From Membranipora membranacea (Eukaryota > Bryozoa > Gymnolaemata > Cheilostomatida > Membraniporidae), in NCBI GenBank assembly GCA_914767715.1, contig OU612073.1, positions 24,118,001-24,182,000 of the forward strand: 64,000 bases of DNA. Reading direction: 5' to 3'. Within the stretch, counting starts at the first letter, position 1. Every line of letters begins with the position of its first letter. Under the pieces are notes generated by a model. The model did no database searches and was not told where the DNA came from. It saw nothing but the letters and a program-made list of their open reading frames with translations. Both the position numbers and the translations under genes were made by a program. Positions 22,528-34,388 of this stretch are shown one piece after another.

Positions 22528-25401
22528 ATTGTGTACTGCTCTATTAGGTATTTATTAGCTGCTAACCTGTTAAATCCATTGTGGTAGCTCAGCTTTGTAA
22601 TAGAGAATGTCACATCACTCACATAGTACCCAATCGGCTGTGCATCATTTCCAGGTCAAGATCTCCTGAAAATACAATAAGTTAATTTTAGCACATGTCT
22701 GTCTCATAGTTAAATATTTAATTCATATCAGCAAGACTAAGCAAGCCATCTCAGCCAGGATGTATGTTTGTCAAACAAATAATACTCGCTGTACAAAAGA
22801 CCTCCTCTCAGGTAACTCCTCTCAGCTAACATTGGTTACTCCTACTAGTTTAAAGATGATTTAGGAAGTATATCATAGCTAGTCATCACAAATTCATTCA
22901 TACTCACCGAGTAAGAGTAAATATGTGCTAGGTTTGTTACCTTACAAGATAATTAAAATTGATAATATTTATGTTCTTTTATCTGGTTTTATGGACCCAG
23001 TTTTTTTATAATTTTTTGCTCATTTTTTTTATAATGAAATTCCTTTTCTCATTCTAATTATTTATCTGATATCTGGTATGATTACATGATCAATAAGCTT
23101 ATTCGCTGGTTAATACACGTCCAAGATAATATATCAATAAATGATTTATAGGCATTTATTGAAGGGGAGGCACTCAATAAAACCTGGCCGTGATAAAACC
23201 TGCTTGAGTTAATTTTGGACCCCTTAGCTAATAGCTCTATTATTGGCTAAAAATAATTTTTAGTGCCATTTCATTCGCATGAATGCATGCCTAGTAAATA
23301 ATGTGGTCACCTTGACAACAGACGTCTATTGACAGACTCACGCACTCCAAAAATAATTTTAGGGCGAACAGATGGATTTAGCTTTCAATTTCCCTTTTTC
23401 AATATCGCTGAAATAATTAATATAGCATTCAGACTGATCCAAATTTACTAAAACAGAGGAGACAACTCTGTAATATAAAAATCTTCAGACGTGTCCTAAT
23501 GAATTAAAGGCTACATAAGTGATTGGGTTTAAGCATACAGCAATTCTTCGCTGTTGAAAAAATTATTTGCTCTGCGGACTGATAAACAATATTGAAAATC
23601 AAGGATTGGTGTGATCATTGCAATTAAACTAAAGACTTTGACAAATCTTGTAACGGGAAGCTTAATGTGTCTCTAAAGGTAGCAACCAATAATGGTTTTG
23701 AGTACTTTTTTTTTTAAATCGCCAGGTGCAATGATTTGTATGAGAAAAAGTCATAGCGGTCTGCAGTTTCAAGTAGTTGTGTTTCCGAAAAAAACAACTC
23801 CGTTTTCCTATACAAATTGATTAGTGTGATAAAGAAGTTATCTACACGATCGCAAGAGAGGGCGATATTTAATATCGGCTGCTCGACATCGAGCAGTGCA
23901 AGATTTGACAAGCTTGGTCCCCCCCCCCCCCGAACAACTAGGCCTGTCTGTCTCAGCAAGTTTCATTAAATCTAATACTCATTAGAACCTTTTGTATATA
24001 ATCAAATGGGCACCAAGGACTGGTGCTTATGACAGATGTGGCAAGACCGTCACTCTAAGGCACACTTGTTGTAGTGGTTGTCTTGCTGTTATTTGTATAA
24101 TGTAATCCTATCAGCGATCTATGATATGATTGTATAACACTCCATCATCGATCAATCAAAGTAACAAGTAACACAGTTTGAACCATTTATTCAGCAACGA
24201 TAGTTGAATCAATGATTTTACGTGAGCCCATGACAAATGAGCAAATGTACAGTAGCCACTTATACACATATTAGATGATTTGTTGGTGCAGCCCCGATGT
24301 TGCGTGCTGAGTCATATCTGAGGTACTCACTCAACTGCAACTTTACTCTCAAACAACGCCCTGAACAATGTAACAGAGCAGTGCAAGCCCTGCCTTATAG
24401 GCTTTGAGTGCCGTAAGCATGTCCCACACGACAGATGCAGGTGTTGCCAGGTGTTGTGTCAGTTTATTTGCTGTGATATCATAAAACACGGCCTTAATAC
24501 ACCTAAGACTGCCATCACACAACACACAACGGTCTTGCCCACCCCAGAACTCCACAGTTCTTTTTTCCTCCTCAATTTATGGCAAGATGGTCACTCTTTC
24601 TAACGTCTAATATCTAATTTATTAAACTTGGAGTGACAGTGTTAATGCAGTCCACCAGCAGTGTAAAGATGGTGTGTGCACTAGCCAATGAGAACTTGTA
24701 TGCACACACATTGATTATCATTATCAATATATGGGCTTACGCTAGTCTCTGCTACTCAACTCAACTACAGTAAGTTTAAATGTGAGTGTTACAGTATTAT
24801 TGTAGTTAATCAATCACAAGTACTACATATACTATACATACAAAGGCCTAACTAATACAAGGAGAAAAACAATGACTCCTTGCTTTGCTGCATCAAGGAG
24901 TAAAAAACTCCTTCCTTGGCTGCATATATTATATAATATTAATAATACATCACTCACTGGTACTTTATTATTATTTATACTTTATTATTATATTACATAC
25001 ATGTATATAAATATATCATGTGCAACCATCTATATCATATGCTTCAACCAACAACCATAAGTACTTCTGTCAGGCTAGCCTGTATTTTTCTAAGACCTAG
25101 TAGTATCTGAGACTGCAAGTCCCAGGGGCCAATGCCAACAGCCCAAAAAAAATGTTATATAAACTCCAGGCTCTGCTGGTCGAAAGCAGTTAAGTGTGCT
25201 CACTACAAAATAGACATTAGGTAATGAATCGTCAGATGGGTAAACATGATATCCCCAAATCAGAGTCAAACCGGAAGACTGAGTTTGGGCTACAAACTGA
25301 ATTGAAAAATCAAGAAAGAAGAAAAAAGTCGATTCTCTAGTTAGTGAACGAGACATTGAATTAGTTTTAGGATTTTATTAGTAGCATCACCAATAGTTGA
25401 G
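22528..25401. other. Intergenic region between the 16-bp minisatellite and SF3A3, no gene confirmed
   Basis: It holds a 43-nt exon-like segment on the minus strand (22665-22623, bounded by TTTTCAG and GTGAGT), a GAGGAGACAACTCTG motif near 23457 and a CCAAGGAG-type hairpin pair at 24859-24920. It also holds two related GGCAAGAnnGTCACTCT segments (near 24040 and 24579) that may mark a decayed repeat. The SF3A3 promoter is expected just before 25402. Confidence 0.35.
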
Positions 25402-25965
25402 ATGGAGACTATATTGGAACAGCAGAGAAGAATTCATGAGGAGAGGGAACGCCTTGTTGACGCCATGGTGAAAGAAACTCTTCACACTGCCAAAACTGTG
25501 AGTTCAAAACCAGTCCAATCAGAATTTATTCCAAATATTGAACATATTTATTTATTTATTGAGGTTTTCTTAAAATTTATAATTTAAATATTGAACATAT
25601 ATATATGTACCTTGATGAGTTTCCAGCATCTGCTGTGACTTGAGAAACTGTTTTTCGCATATGTCGTTTAAAATTTCCGGACAGCAATAATTTTGATAAT
25701 TGAACAGCTTTTGACTTGAGGGTTAAACACGCGGGGGGGGGGGGGCAGATGTGGTCTCCCAATCGGTAGGGCATTCCAGACTTTGGCAGTACGGATGAAA
25801 AACTATGTCCCATATATGTTCCCAGCGTTCATGTTTGGTGAGATCTTCCTGGATAATGTTGTGGTTTGATGCCGAATTTTAGGCTATCGTGTTGTCGGCA
25901 AAACGGCGTACTGATTACTTAGGTTTTCTGGGAGGGAGGTCTTTGATGTAGAATAGTATATAATA

Positions 25966-26001
<36 letters not shown>

Positions 26002-29000
26002 TAATAATTGATCCATAACTTTTATGATATAAATATGTAATGATGCATTCCTTTTCTTTATTAATACGACTCATTGAGTGGCTCAATATAGATGAAAAAT
26101 TATAAATCTAATGCAACTAGTTTTTCTCTTGATTATGTGCATTGATATTATTGTTGATACTAACTCATCTCTACCAAAGTACCTACGCTACATGTACATT
26201 ACAGGCTTTCTGAAGTTGGTGTTGGTCCAGTGGTTGAGTGCCCCAGTGGTCGAGGCTTTTTCTGGCGTCACCATCGATTCGGATACAAAGCATACACGTC
26301 AGCTATGTTGATGTTTTTGCTCAGCATTTATTACGACTCCGTTTTCTTGTCTTACCAAGGAGTAACTCCTTTGTCCTAATAGAATTTGATACATTTCATT
26401 TTCTCATTGCAGTCACGAGAACAAATCAACAAAGATACCAGGCTTAAGATGCTGTTAGATGTAAGTTATAAACTATCATACACTTTTGAGAATCAATGGT
26501 CCACACACATTTTTATTGGTTTTTTCTCCTACTCTCATCGTCATCACTCATCAAATATAGACAGTCGTCTGAGCTCTAATCTGAGCTCCTATTTGGAGTT
26601 GTCCTATCTCCAGTTTGGTACTTTTTAACCCACAAAGCATAGGAAAAATGAGCTGCAAGGGGGTTTTCTTGAAAACCGCTTATATGAGTGTAAAAATGAT
26701 TTTTAGTGACAATATTCATGAAAAATTCCATGAAATTTGTCCACAAAACAGGCAGAAATTGATATAAAAGACTATCCGCAAAACCAAAATTTTTTCCCAA
26801 ACTATGTGCCTATGAGTTTTCAATTTTGCTTTGTGCAGATTTTGAATCAAAAATCATTTTTGTCCTATTATAAGCGGTAGTCAAGACAACCCCCTTTAAG
26901 CTCATTTTTACCCGTGCTTCATGAGTTATAAGTATTAACCTGGAGAGAGGACAACTCTAAATAGAGCTCAGAAAACTGTCAATAAACTCAAGAATTGCAA
27001 CTTGGTGTTCATTAAATTAATTGAGTGGGATAGATTTAAATATTTTGTAGGGTTGCTGCCCCACCCCTGAAAAAGGATGATACTGAGCCCTGGTTGATTG
27101 TCTCCTTGGTGCTGGCTGCAATTATCAAAGACCAGTCTACAAAACCCCAAAAAGTAACCATCAAAACTTGACCATGAACAATTAACTTTAGCTCTATTTT
27201 ATTTTGCTCATGTTGCTATGTTACATATATCATAATCTGCGCTATCACAGAGATCTACCACAGGTGCAGCAGAGCTCCTAGAGCTGTATGAGGACAGAGA
27301 TAGTCAGAGACTAGATGAGATGCAGGCTATACACGGGCCTAACGCATTCAATGAGTTCTACTTCAGACTTAAAGGTGTCCGAGATTTCCACAGAAAACAT
27401 CCTGATGAGGTAAGTCTGCTGACAACTAAATTTTAGTCATTGATTGATTTATTTGATAAGGACACGCATCGAGGAAATTCGGCGTAAACATGAACATACA
27501 TAGTATAAATCCGAACTCTGCGGGATCGTTTAAAATTACTTTTTCTTAAAAAAATATTTCTGCTCCTCTATATTTTCTGGTACAATAATATCTTCTAGAG
27601 GGACATTGACTCAAAACATCATTGAAATGGTCATTGTCTTCTTTATATTAGATGGGGAACGTTTTAGTTAGTGTTTGAATGTGGTTATCTTTGTCATACC
27701 CGTATTCTCACTTTTTTTTCTGGTGTTCCTCCTACATAAAAGGGTATATGTCTTCAATCCATACACACCATATATTGCTTGCTGAATAGTAAAGGATTAT
27801 GCATGATAACATTATGTTCAATCAAGTGGCCGGATGATTGTTTTTGCTGATTGACACTTAACTGTTAGCTTGGAACGCTTGGGTCCATAACTCGTGATTC
27901 ATAAGCTTTGAGGTGTCTCTGAAGTTTTGATCACATTGAAGATGTATAAATATATTTTTAGATCACTGTGCCGATGTCAATAGAGTTTGATGAGCTGGAC
28001 AAGGCTAGAGAGGGCGCTGATGAAAAACAGGGTATGTAAGAAGAGTTAAATGTCGCCCATACTGTTCTCACTTCGCCAACATCCTACCTTTCAACAATTT
28101 ATCTATTCCCTTTGCATGGAACAATTCTGACATGACATCTGACATCCTCTGCAAAGCATTCATCATAATTTGTGGATTTTGTTGCTGCCAAAATTTATGA
28201 GCAGAAAGTTGATATGGATCAATCTGATCCTACTGACATCAGGGGTAATTTGTTCTATCAGTAATGTTCAAATTGCTCGCTCAATCTTAGCGTTTAGTGT
28301 CAGATACCTGTTACTCTATGTCAGATACCTGTTCTCTCACTCAATCTTAGCGTTTAGTGTAAGATACCTGTTCTCATGAGAAAGAAACCTCATACTCTTA
28401 CCCTTATCTCAGACCTTGTTGATTGTCAGATTTGCTCAAAAGTGCCTGAGGTAGTTGTAAATGCGAGTCTTAAGTTATTCACATAGTCCCATGTATATCT
28501 GTATATAGTAAATGAAACATATTATATATTTTAGTTCTGGTTGATTTCACTGATGAGGAAGGTTATGGTAGATACCTGGATCTACACACATGTTATGAGA
28601 AGTTTATCAATCTGAAGGGAATACCTAAGATGGATTATATCACATATCTCACTACATTCGATAAAATGTTTGATCTGCCTAAGGAGAGGAAGAATGCCTC
28701 ATATAAGGAGTGAGTGCTCAATGATTTATTATATTATTAATATATGCCGCTATGATTTTACAGGCTGTTCCAATTGGATTTCTTCAATCTTTCATAAGCT
28801 GTGTTTGTTGATCCAGCGTGTTGCGCTATAGTTGGTCACTCAGCCACTCAATATGAGCCGGCTGCATTTGGTTATTGCAGCTAAGTTAACTGTTATATCG
28901 GTTACCTGCTAGTCTGTCTGTAAACGGCTGAAAAGAGGATTAAGTTTGTGTCTGTTTTGATCTGCGATTTCATGTCCTATATCATTCCAGCTCATCCCAA

Positions 29001-32000
29001 CCATTTCGTTACAGATATTTGAGGCAGCTGATAGACTATATGGAAGGCTATTTGGCCAGAGTCAAACCTCTAAATGACCTTGACGAGGACGGTGTTAAGG
29101 TTTGTTTATATTTTTAATCCAATCATACCTTTCATGGTTATATTTAGTGTTTATCTGATTTGAAATCGATTTGAATATTGCTCTCAGTTTGCAGACATGG
29201 AAGATCATACATAGACTTCAGTGGGACCTGGTGTTCCCCAAACTTGTACACTAAAAGGAAGGTGCCCTTACCAAATGAGATCTGCTCCTCTTATATCACC
29301 TAGAGCTTCAGTAAACAAATTCTTTGTCAAGTTGTCACCTCTGTCTAAAGAAAGACAAATCCTGTTTTCTGTCCTTTTTATGATATTTGTTATATTAATT
29401 AACAAACTGACTAATTTTCTTGCAGGTGTCAGAAGATTTTGAGAGGATGTGGGAGGGAGGAAACTTTCCAGGCTGGCCTAAGGAGACATCTGGAGCCCTG
29501 GCTCATACGGGAGCATACCTTGATTTATCAGCTTTCAGCTCAGCTGAGGAGTTGGCTTCACTCGGACTAGACAGACTGAAATCTGCTCTTATGGCTCTCA
29601 ACCTTAAATGTGGAGGGTATGTCTGTGTAAATGTGTTACTATACAACCAGCTTATGTCATTTTGTGCGTTTGTGGGAATAGGAGGTAGCTCAGTTGGTTA
29701 GAGCGCATGCCCTCTAATGCGCAAATGTCAGAGGTCTTGGGTTTCAATCCCGCTGCAGTCTTAATTCTCAGTCTTCGCACAGAGACACACTTGTGATTCT
29801 AACTCCACTGAACTTTATTTCTTCCGTATGAAGAAATGGATAAGACACTATGTAACGTTGATAATAAAAAAATGAAATCTTGATTGAAAAACAGTTGCAA
29901 GTAGAATCCTTTTAGTATTATTTGCAGCACAATACATGTGTAAAATAACTTTTAATTCTATGGGTGAGACAATCACTCCAGCTGACTATAATCGGTATAT
30001 ATATAATATCATAATAATATTATATTATAATTTATAATATTATATTATAATTTATAATATTATACACATTACAGAACTCTAGAGGAGAGAGCAGAGAGAC
30101 TGTATCTGACTAAAGGTAAAAGAATAGAAGATCTAGACCAGAGTATGTTCACCAAAAATAAGCCTGGAAAATCAGCCAAGGGAAAGTAAGCAAAGATATA
30201 AATGCTGCTCCATAATCTGTTAGCTGCCACTAATACATGATTTCTCTATCCAGAAATATTCTGAATACTACCTTACACCGTATGTATGTATGTATGTATG
30301 GTATATAATGTAAGTATAGCGAGTGTATATCACAATGAATATTGATTCCTGTTACAGAGAAGCAGAGAAACAGAAGGAGGTAGGATCATTAGAAGCTTGG
30401 GCTTATAAACTTATAGAGATGCTGAGTGAGCAGAGAAGTGCTACTAGAGATAATATACAGAGAAAACAAGCCAGAACTGGTATGTACTCATACAACTTTC
30501 TACATGCACTGTAATATTATAATATGGTCTGTAATAATACTCTAGTACTGTAATATAGTGTTCTGGCTATAACTTGGCTGTGATGGTGACCATGTTTGTT
30601 CAATTGCTATCAATACTGGATGAGAATTAATTGCATGTAAAAAGGGTTTTTAAAAATGCAAAAAAAAACTCATATTATATTATAATTATTGTAATGAGTT
30701 GTAATTGCATGCCCAAAAATCAATATTCAACCGAGAAATAAATGAAAATGTTTTATCAGAGCATGTTCGGTTTGAGAAGTTAGTTTGGTTAGGTAATATT
30801 TAATAGGATGCTCGTTATCAAGTAGAATATACTCAATAATAAACGTTTCAGATATAACCTTTGTTATTTTACATGATTAGTTTTTCACTTTTTTTGCCTT
30901 TGATTGCGTTTGATGCTCTTTAGGTGATGAGAGAGAAGACTCTGATGATGACGGAGGTATGTCAGATAACTCAGACGATGACGACGATGATGTACCGTAT
31001 AATCCCAAAAATCTGCCTCTAGGATGGGACGGCAAGCCTATCCCATACTGGCTGTATAAGTTACACGGGCTGAATCTGTATTATTCGTGTGAGATATGTG
31101 GTAATCAAACATACAGAGGACCAAAGGCATTCCAGAGACATTTTGCTGTGAGTCTCTACTTATAAGTTACACTGTGCTTCGAAAATTTGGCTGAATTCAG
31201 GATAAATTGTGAATAAATTAAATTAAAGGTAGACTTCTGAGTTCTTTTGTCTCATGTCCCAGTAGACTAAGGCTTATCCTCACTTCACAGGACACATAAC
31301 ACAGACAGTAGTCAGATATAACACAGACAGTAGTCAGATATAACACAGACAGTAGTCAGATATAACACAGACAGTAGTCAGATATAACACAGACAGTAGT
31401 CAGATATAACACAGACAGTAGTCAGATATAACACAGACAGTAGTCAGATATAACACAGACAGTAGTCAGATATAACACAGACAGTAGTCAGATATAACAC
31501 AGACAGTAGTCAGATATAACACAGACAGTAGTCAGATATAACACAGACAGTAGTCAGATATAACACAGACAGTAGTCAGATATAACACAGACAGTAGTCA
31601 GATATAACACTCTGTTCTCTGTCGCTCACTTATATAATAACTGTATATCTCTGCTGACTTATTACAGCCACTGATCAATCAGCCTCTTATCTGTCTGTAT
31701 TTTAGGAATGGCGTCACGCACATGGTATGAGATGCCTGGGTATACCTAACACAGCTCACTTTGCTAATGTAACGAGCATTGATGACGCCAAGAAATGTGA
31801 GTGTGAAATACTCCTAAAGCAATTAGTCAGATTACAAAGTAAAAAAATTAGTACTAACGATACTGCTTATATTGCGGCATCATTCAATTGATGAGAGACC
31901 AATACATTTGGTGGTTGTAGGGACCGGCAGTTAGATACTGTCACTGCATTTATGTCTCGATTATCCAGCTATGCATGTTTTAGCATTGGACATGATGTAA

Positions 32001-32253
32001 CTGATGTGCGCTGTTAATAGTAAATGCTGTGTCTGTATCTCTCCCTTCAGCCTACAGCTTGGTTAATTTTGCTCTCATCATTATTTGTAGTGTGGGATAA
32101 AATCAAATCTGGTAAAGAGTCTGAAAGATGGAGACCTGATGCTGAGGTTAGATAACTAAATGAATTTATAAATCTGATTGAGCGATTCAAATATCTTATC
32201 ACAATGATATATATATTACATTACATATATATTACATTATATATATATATTAC

Positions 32254-32286
<33 letters not shown>

Positions 32287-32601
32287 CATATTTATTGTGG
32301 TAGTGAATAAGTCCAGGGATGATAACTTATATACTTTCAAAAAATTATTTTCTAGAATCAATTTTATCACACGGGCAAGCAAATTAATAACGCATCATAG
32401 AGCTTTTATTCCTAGAAATTGAATCAGCAGCAGCTGACCTTGAATATTTTGTTCATGAGTATGAGATTATAATTATGTGATAAATCTTAAAATATATAAT
32501 ATCAATAATCTTCTGATTTATAGGAGGAATATGAAGATTCAGCAGGGAATGTGATCAACAAGAAGGTGTATGAGGATCTAAAGAGACAGGACCTCCTGTA
32601 G
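25402..32601 (+). CDS. SF3A3: Splicing factor 3A subunit 3 (SF3a60), 501 aa, 13 exons
   Basis: Subunit of the SF3a complex in the U2 snRNP, needed for pre-spliceosome assembly in the nucleus. Exons: 25402-25497, 26413-26460, 27251-27409, 27962-28031, 28535-28709, 29015-29099, 29426-29616, 30075-30185, 30358-30479, 30924-31147, 31706-31796, 32091-32146, 32524-32601. Introns are GT-AG and phase-consistent, and the 1506-nt total gives 501 aa, the length of the human protein. Landmarks: start [22 protein letters not shown] in exon 5; [20 protein letters not shown] and the SAP-like [15 protein letters not shown] in exon 7; an acidic Asp-rich stretch then [20 protein letters not shown] in exon 10; a matrin-type C2H2 finger with C408, C411, H425 and H431 split across exons 10 and 11; and the end [10 protein letters not shown]. 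It is complete and should be functional. Confidence 0.98.
26219..26292 (+). mobile_element. tRNA-derived SINE-like head
   Basis: In SF3A3 intron 1, TGGTCCAGTGGTTGAGTGCC resembles an A box with its D-arm, and CATCGATTCGGAT, about 35 nt downstream, resembles a B box. No paired acceptor stem is visible, so this is a tRNA-derived repeat rather than a tRNA gene. Confidence 0.45.
26560..26980. mobile_element. Foldback MITE with inverted repeats of about 125 bp
   Basis: It lies in SF3A3 intron 2. The left arm starts near GACAGTCGTCTGAGCTC and continues through GGAGTTGTCC, AAATGAGCT and AAGGGGGTT to AAAAATGATTTTT. The right arm reads the same on the other strand (GACAGTTTTCTGAGCTC and so on) with scattered substitutions and one small indel near the tip. 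The central segment of about 170 bp is not coding. It is clearly an inverted-repeat element; no duplication at the ends is convincing. Confidence 0.75.
28270..28378. repeat. Short tandem duplication
   Basis: TCAATCTTAGCGTTTAGTGT followed by AGATACCTGTT occurs twice, with an extra partial TCAGATACCTGTT between the copies. It lies in an SF3A3 intron. Confidence 0.7.
29681..29760 (+). mobile_element. tRNA-like sequence (SINE head or tRNA pseudogene)
   Basis: In SF3A3 intron 7. TAGCTCAGTTGGTTAGAGC is an almost perfect A box and D-arm, and GGTTTCAATCCC is a B box. CGCAT/ATGCG can form an anticodon stem, but it encloses 8 nt (GCCCTCTA) instead of 7. The 5' GGAGGTA and 3' TGCAGTC ends do not pair as an acceptor stem. 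It is therefore tRNA-derived but unlikely to be a working tRNA. Confidence 0.6.
31297..31608. repeat. Minisatellite, 22-bp unit, about 14 copies
   Basis: The unit is ACACAGACAGTAGTCAGATA plus TA, almost identical in every copy. It lies in SF3A3 intron 10, about 100 nt upstream of the exon that completes the zinc finger. Confidence 0.95.
32200..32290. repeat. AT microsatellite
   Basis: Runs of TATATA with ATTACAT interruptions in the last SF3A3 intron. Confidence 0.8.
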
Positions 32602-34388
32602 AAGGTCTCCTCGTTGTACAAATAATCATTCTACTCACTGTATACTTCAGGCAGATAAACGTGTAAAATATGTGTGATAACTTTACTTTCTTAAGTTTTA
32701 TTTCCCCTTTGTATTCAGTAATCATGTACAATGTATAGATAACCACTCTCTCATCGAACTGAGAAAATATCGGGGTATTTTTACATGAAGCCAGCTGTGG
32801 GTCTGCCCTGGGAATAATGCCTGGTACGTCTCCTATGACACAAAGAGAATGGTAGATTGTTGTACCATTAGCAATTTACATTGATTTTCATGTCATGAAA
32901 TCTTGTCAATATACATGAAACTTGGACTAAGCTATTATAGCGTTTACACTAATGAGAAGAGATTGACTAATTTTGTTAATTGACTTTACATAAGGACAGC
33001 TTTTCGGTACAATATTCTGTACTTTAGTATAGTCTCAGAGTCTAAGTTCTCAAGCAGTTTCTACAGTACATAAATATTGCTATAGTCTGACATCTCAGAC
33101 TAGGGTATTACTTTGTTGTCTCGTGCTGTTTCTGTTTCATTCATGATTTTGATCATCTCAGGGAGCTCCTGGTGCAGCTATTCATTTGGGAATCAAATTT
33201 TCGAAAATACACCGAAGTCCGATTGAAGGGAATTGATTAGCACCTGTAATTTTACAGGTCGAATACCTAAGCAAACTTAATAATCTATAACGACAACAAT
33301 GGAGTAGTTTTATTCCCATGCTGACAGCGTCGTGACGGTGTATGCTGACGGTGTAGATAGATAGACTCCTGTCTATCTGGTTATTAATATTGATGTGACC
33401 GACGTGCTCTCTGATGTGAGAGGCAGGTCTTATTGGTCACGTTATAAGCTGTCTGGTCATTCACTCGAGCAGCTGATTGATCATTAATTCCCGAGTTTAT
33501 TAGAAGTACTACTGATCATATCGCTGTCTTAACCAGATCACTGATAAAGTCAGCAGTTGAAGTATTTATGTCAGCGGTGTGGACTTATAGCCTTCAGTAT
33601 TCTTGTGATGCTTGTAGAAGCTTTTAAAAAGGTACGGTCTGCCACCTTTTGCTCATGCTGCGAGAAAGTTTTCCAATATATATATTGTATTTCTTTGCGT
33701 TCTTCTCATGTTTATTATAATCGCTTAGTGCTTTTTACACAATTACAGGGCCATTTTATGCAGAAATAGTGTAACTTTTTCATGTGACATTGTGCTTACC
33801 AAATCTTTTCAAGTTTGTCATTAAGTCAGCAAGGCGCTCTTAATGGCTGCGCTAATAGCTTCGACAATCCTATTAGAGATCATTACAGCAGGTTTTCATT
33901 TCTACATCAGAAAAAATTATTGAGCGCTTGAGTGCTGGATTGATAATATTGATGCTACTGTAAGCTGCCTCAGTGTACTGCAGGGTTATTTAACTCTCCT
34001 CTAATACCCTGAGGGCAGAATTAAAATTGAATATTAAGATTTCACTGTATTGAATGTGGAACTCATTAGCGATTAATTATTCTCTTTCTCAGAGTCAGAT
34101 TTGTAACTTTGCTGTGTCGTTACTGGTCGCTGATTACAGAGTAGGTAAGTAAAACATAGCTCACCCGTTGTGGACTCAAATGAACCATTTGATCAAATAT
34201 ACATATGTAGGCACTGCATTTAATCCAACCGTTTATTACACAGTGAGTTCTATTGCTATCTTACTCTGATAATGCTGCGAGGGTTGAGCGAAATGTAAAG
34301 GCGGATAAGGTTTTTAATTGCAGTAGATCTTACGTGTACACGTCACTGTATCATCCCGTGTTAGCTGGTATGGACAGCAAGTAACAAG
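32602..34388. other. Intergenic region between SF3A3 and the NETO-like gene
   Basis: It contains the SF3A3 3' untranslated region and presumably the promoter of the NETO-like gene. No AATAAA was seen close to the SF3A3 stop. A GATTACAGAGTAG segment followed by GTAAGT at about 34132-34150 could be the end of a 5' untranslated exon, but this is a guess. Confidence 0.35.

Noticed and set aside
24349-24555. 68-residue frame resembling a transposase-like fragment
   Set aside because: A tryptophan- and cysteine-containing start hinted at a domain, but no motif could be named and no continuation was found.
29681-29760. Functional tRNA gene
   Set aside because: A and B boxes are good, but the acceptor stem does not pair and the anticodon loop has 8 nt.
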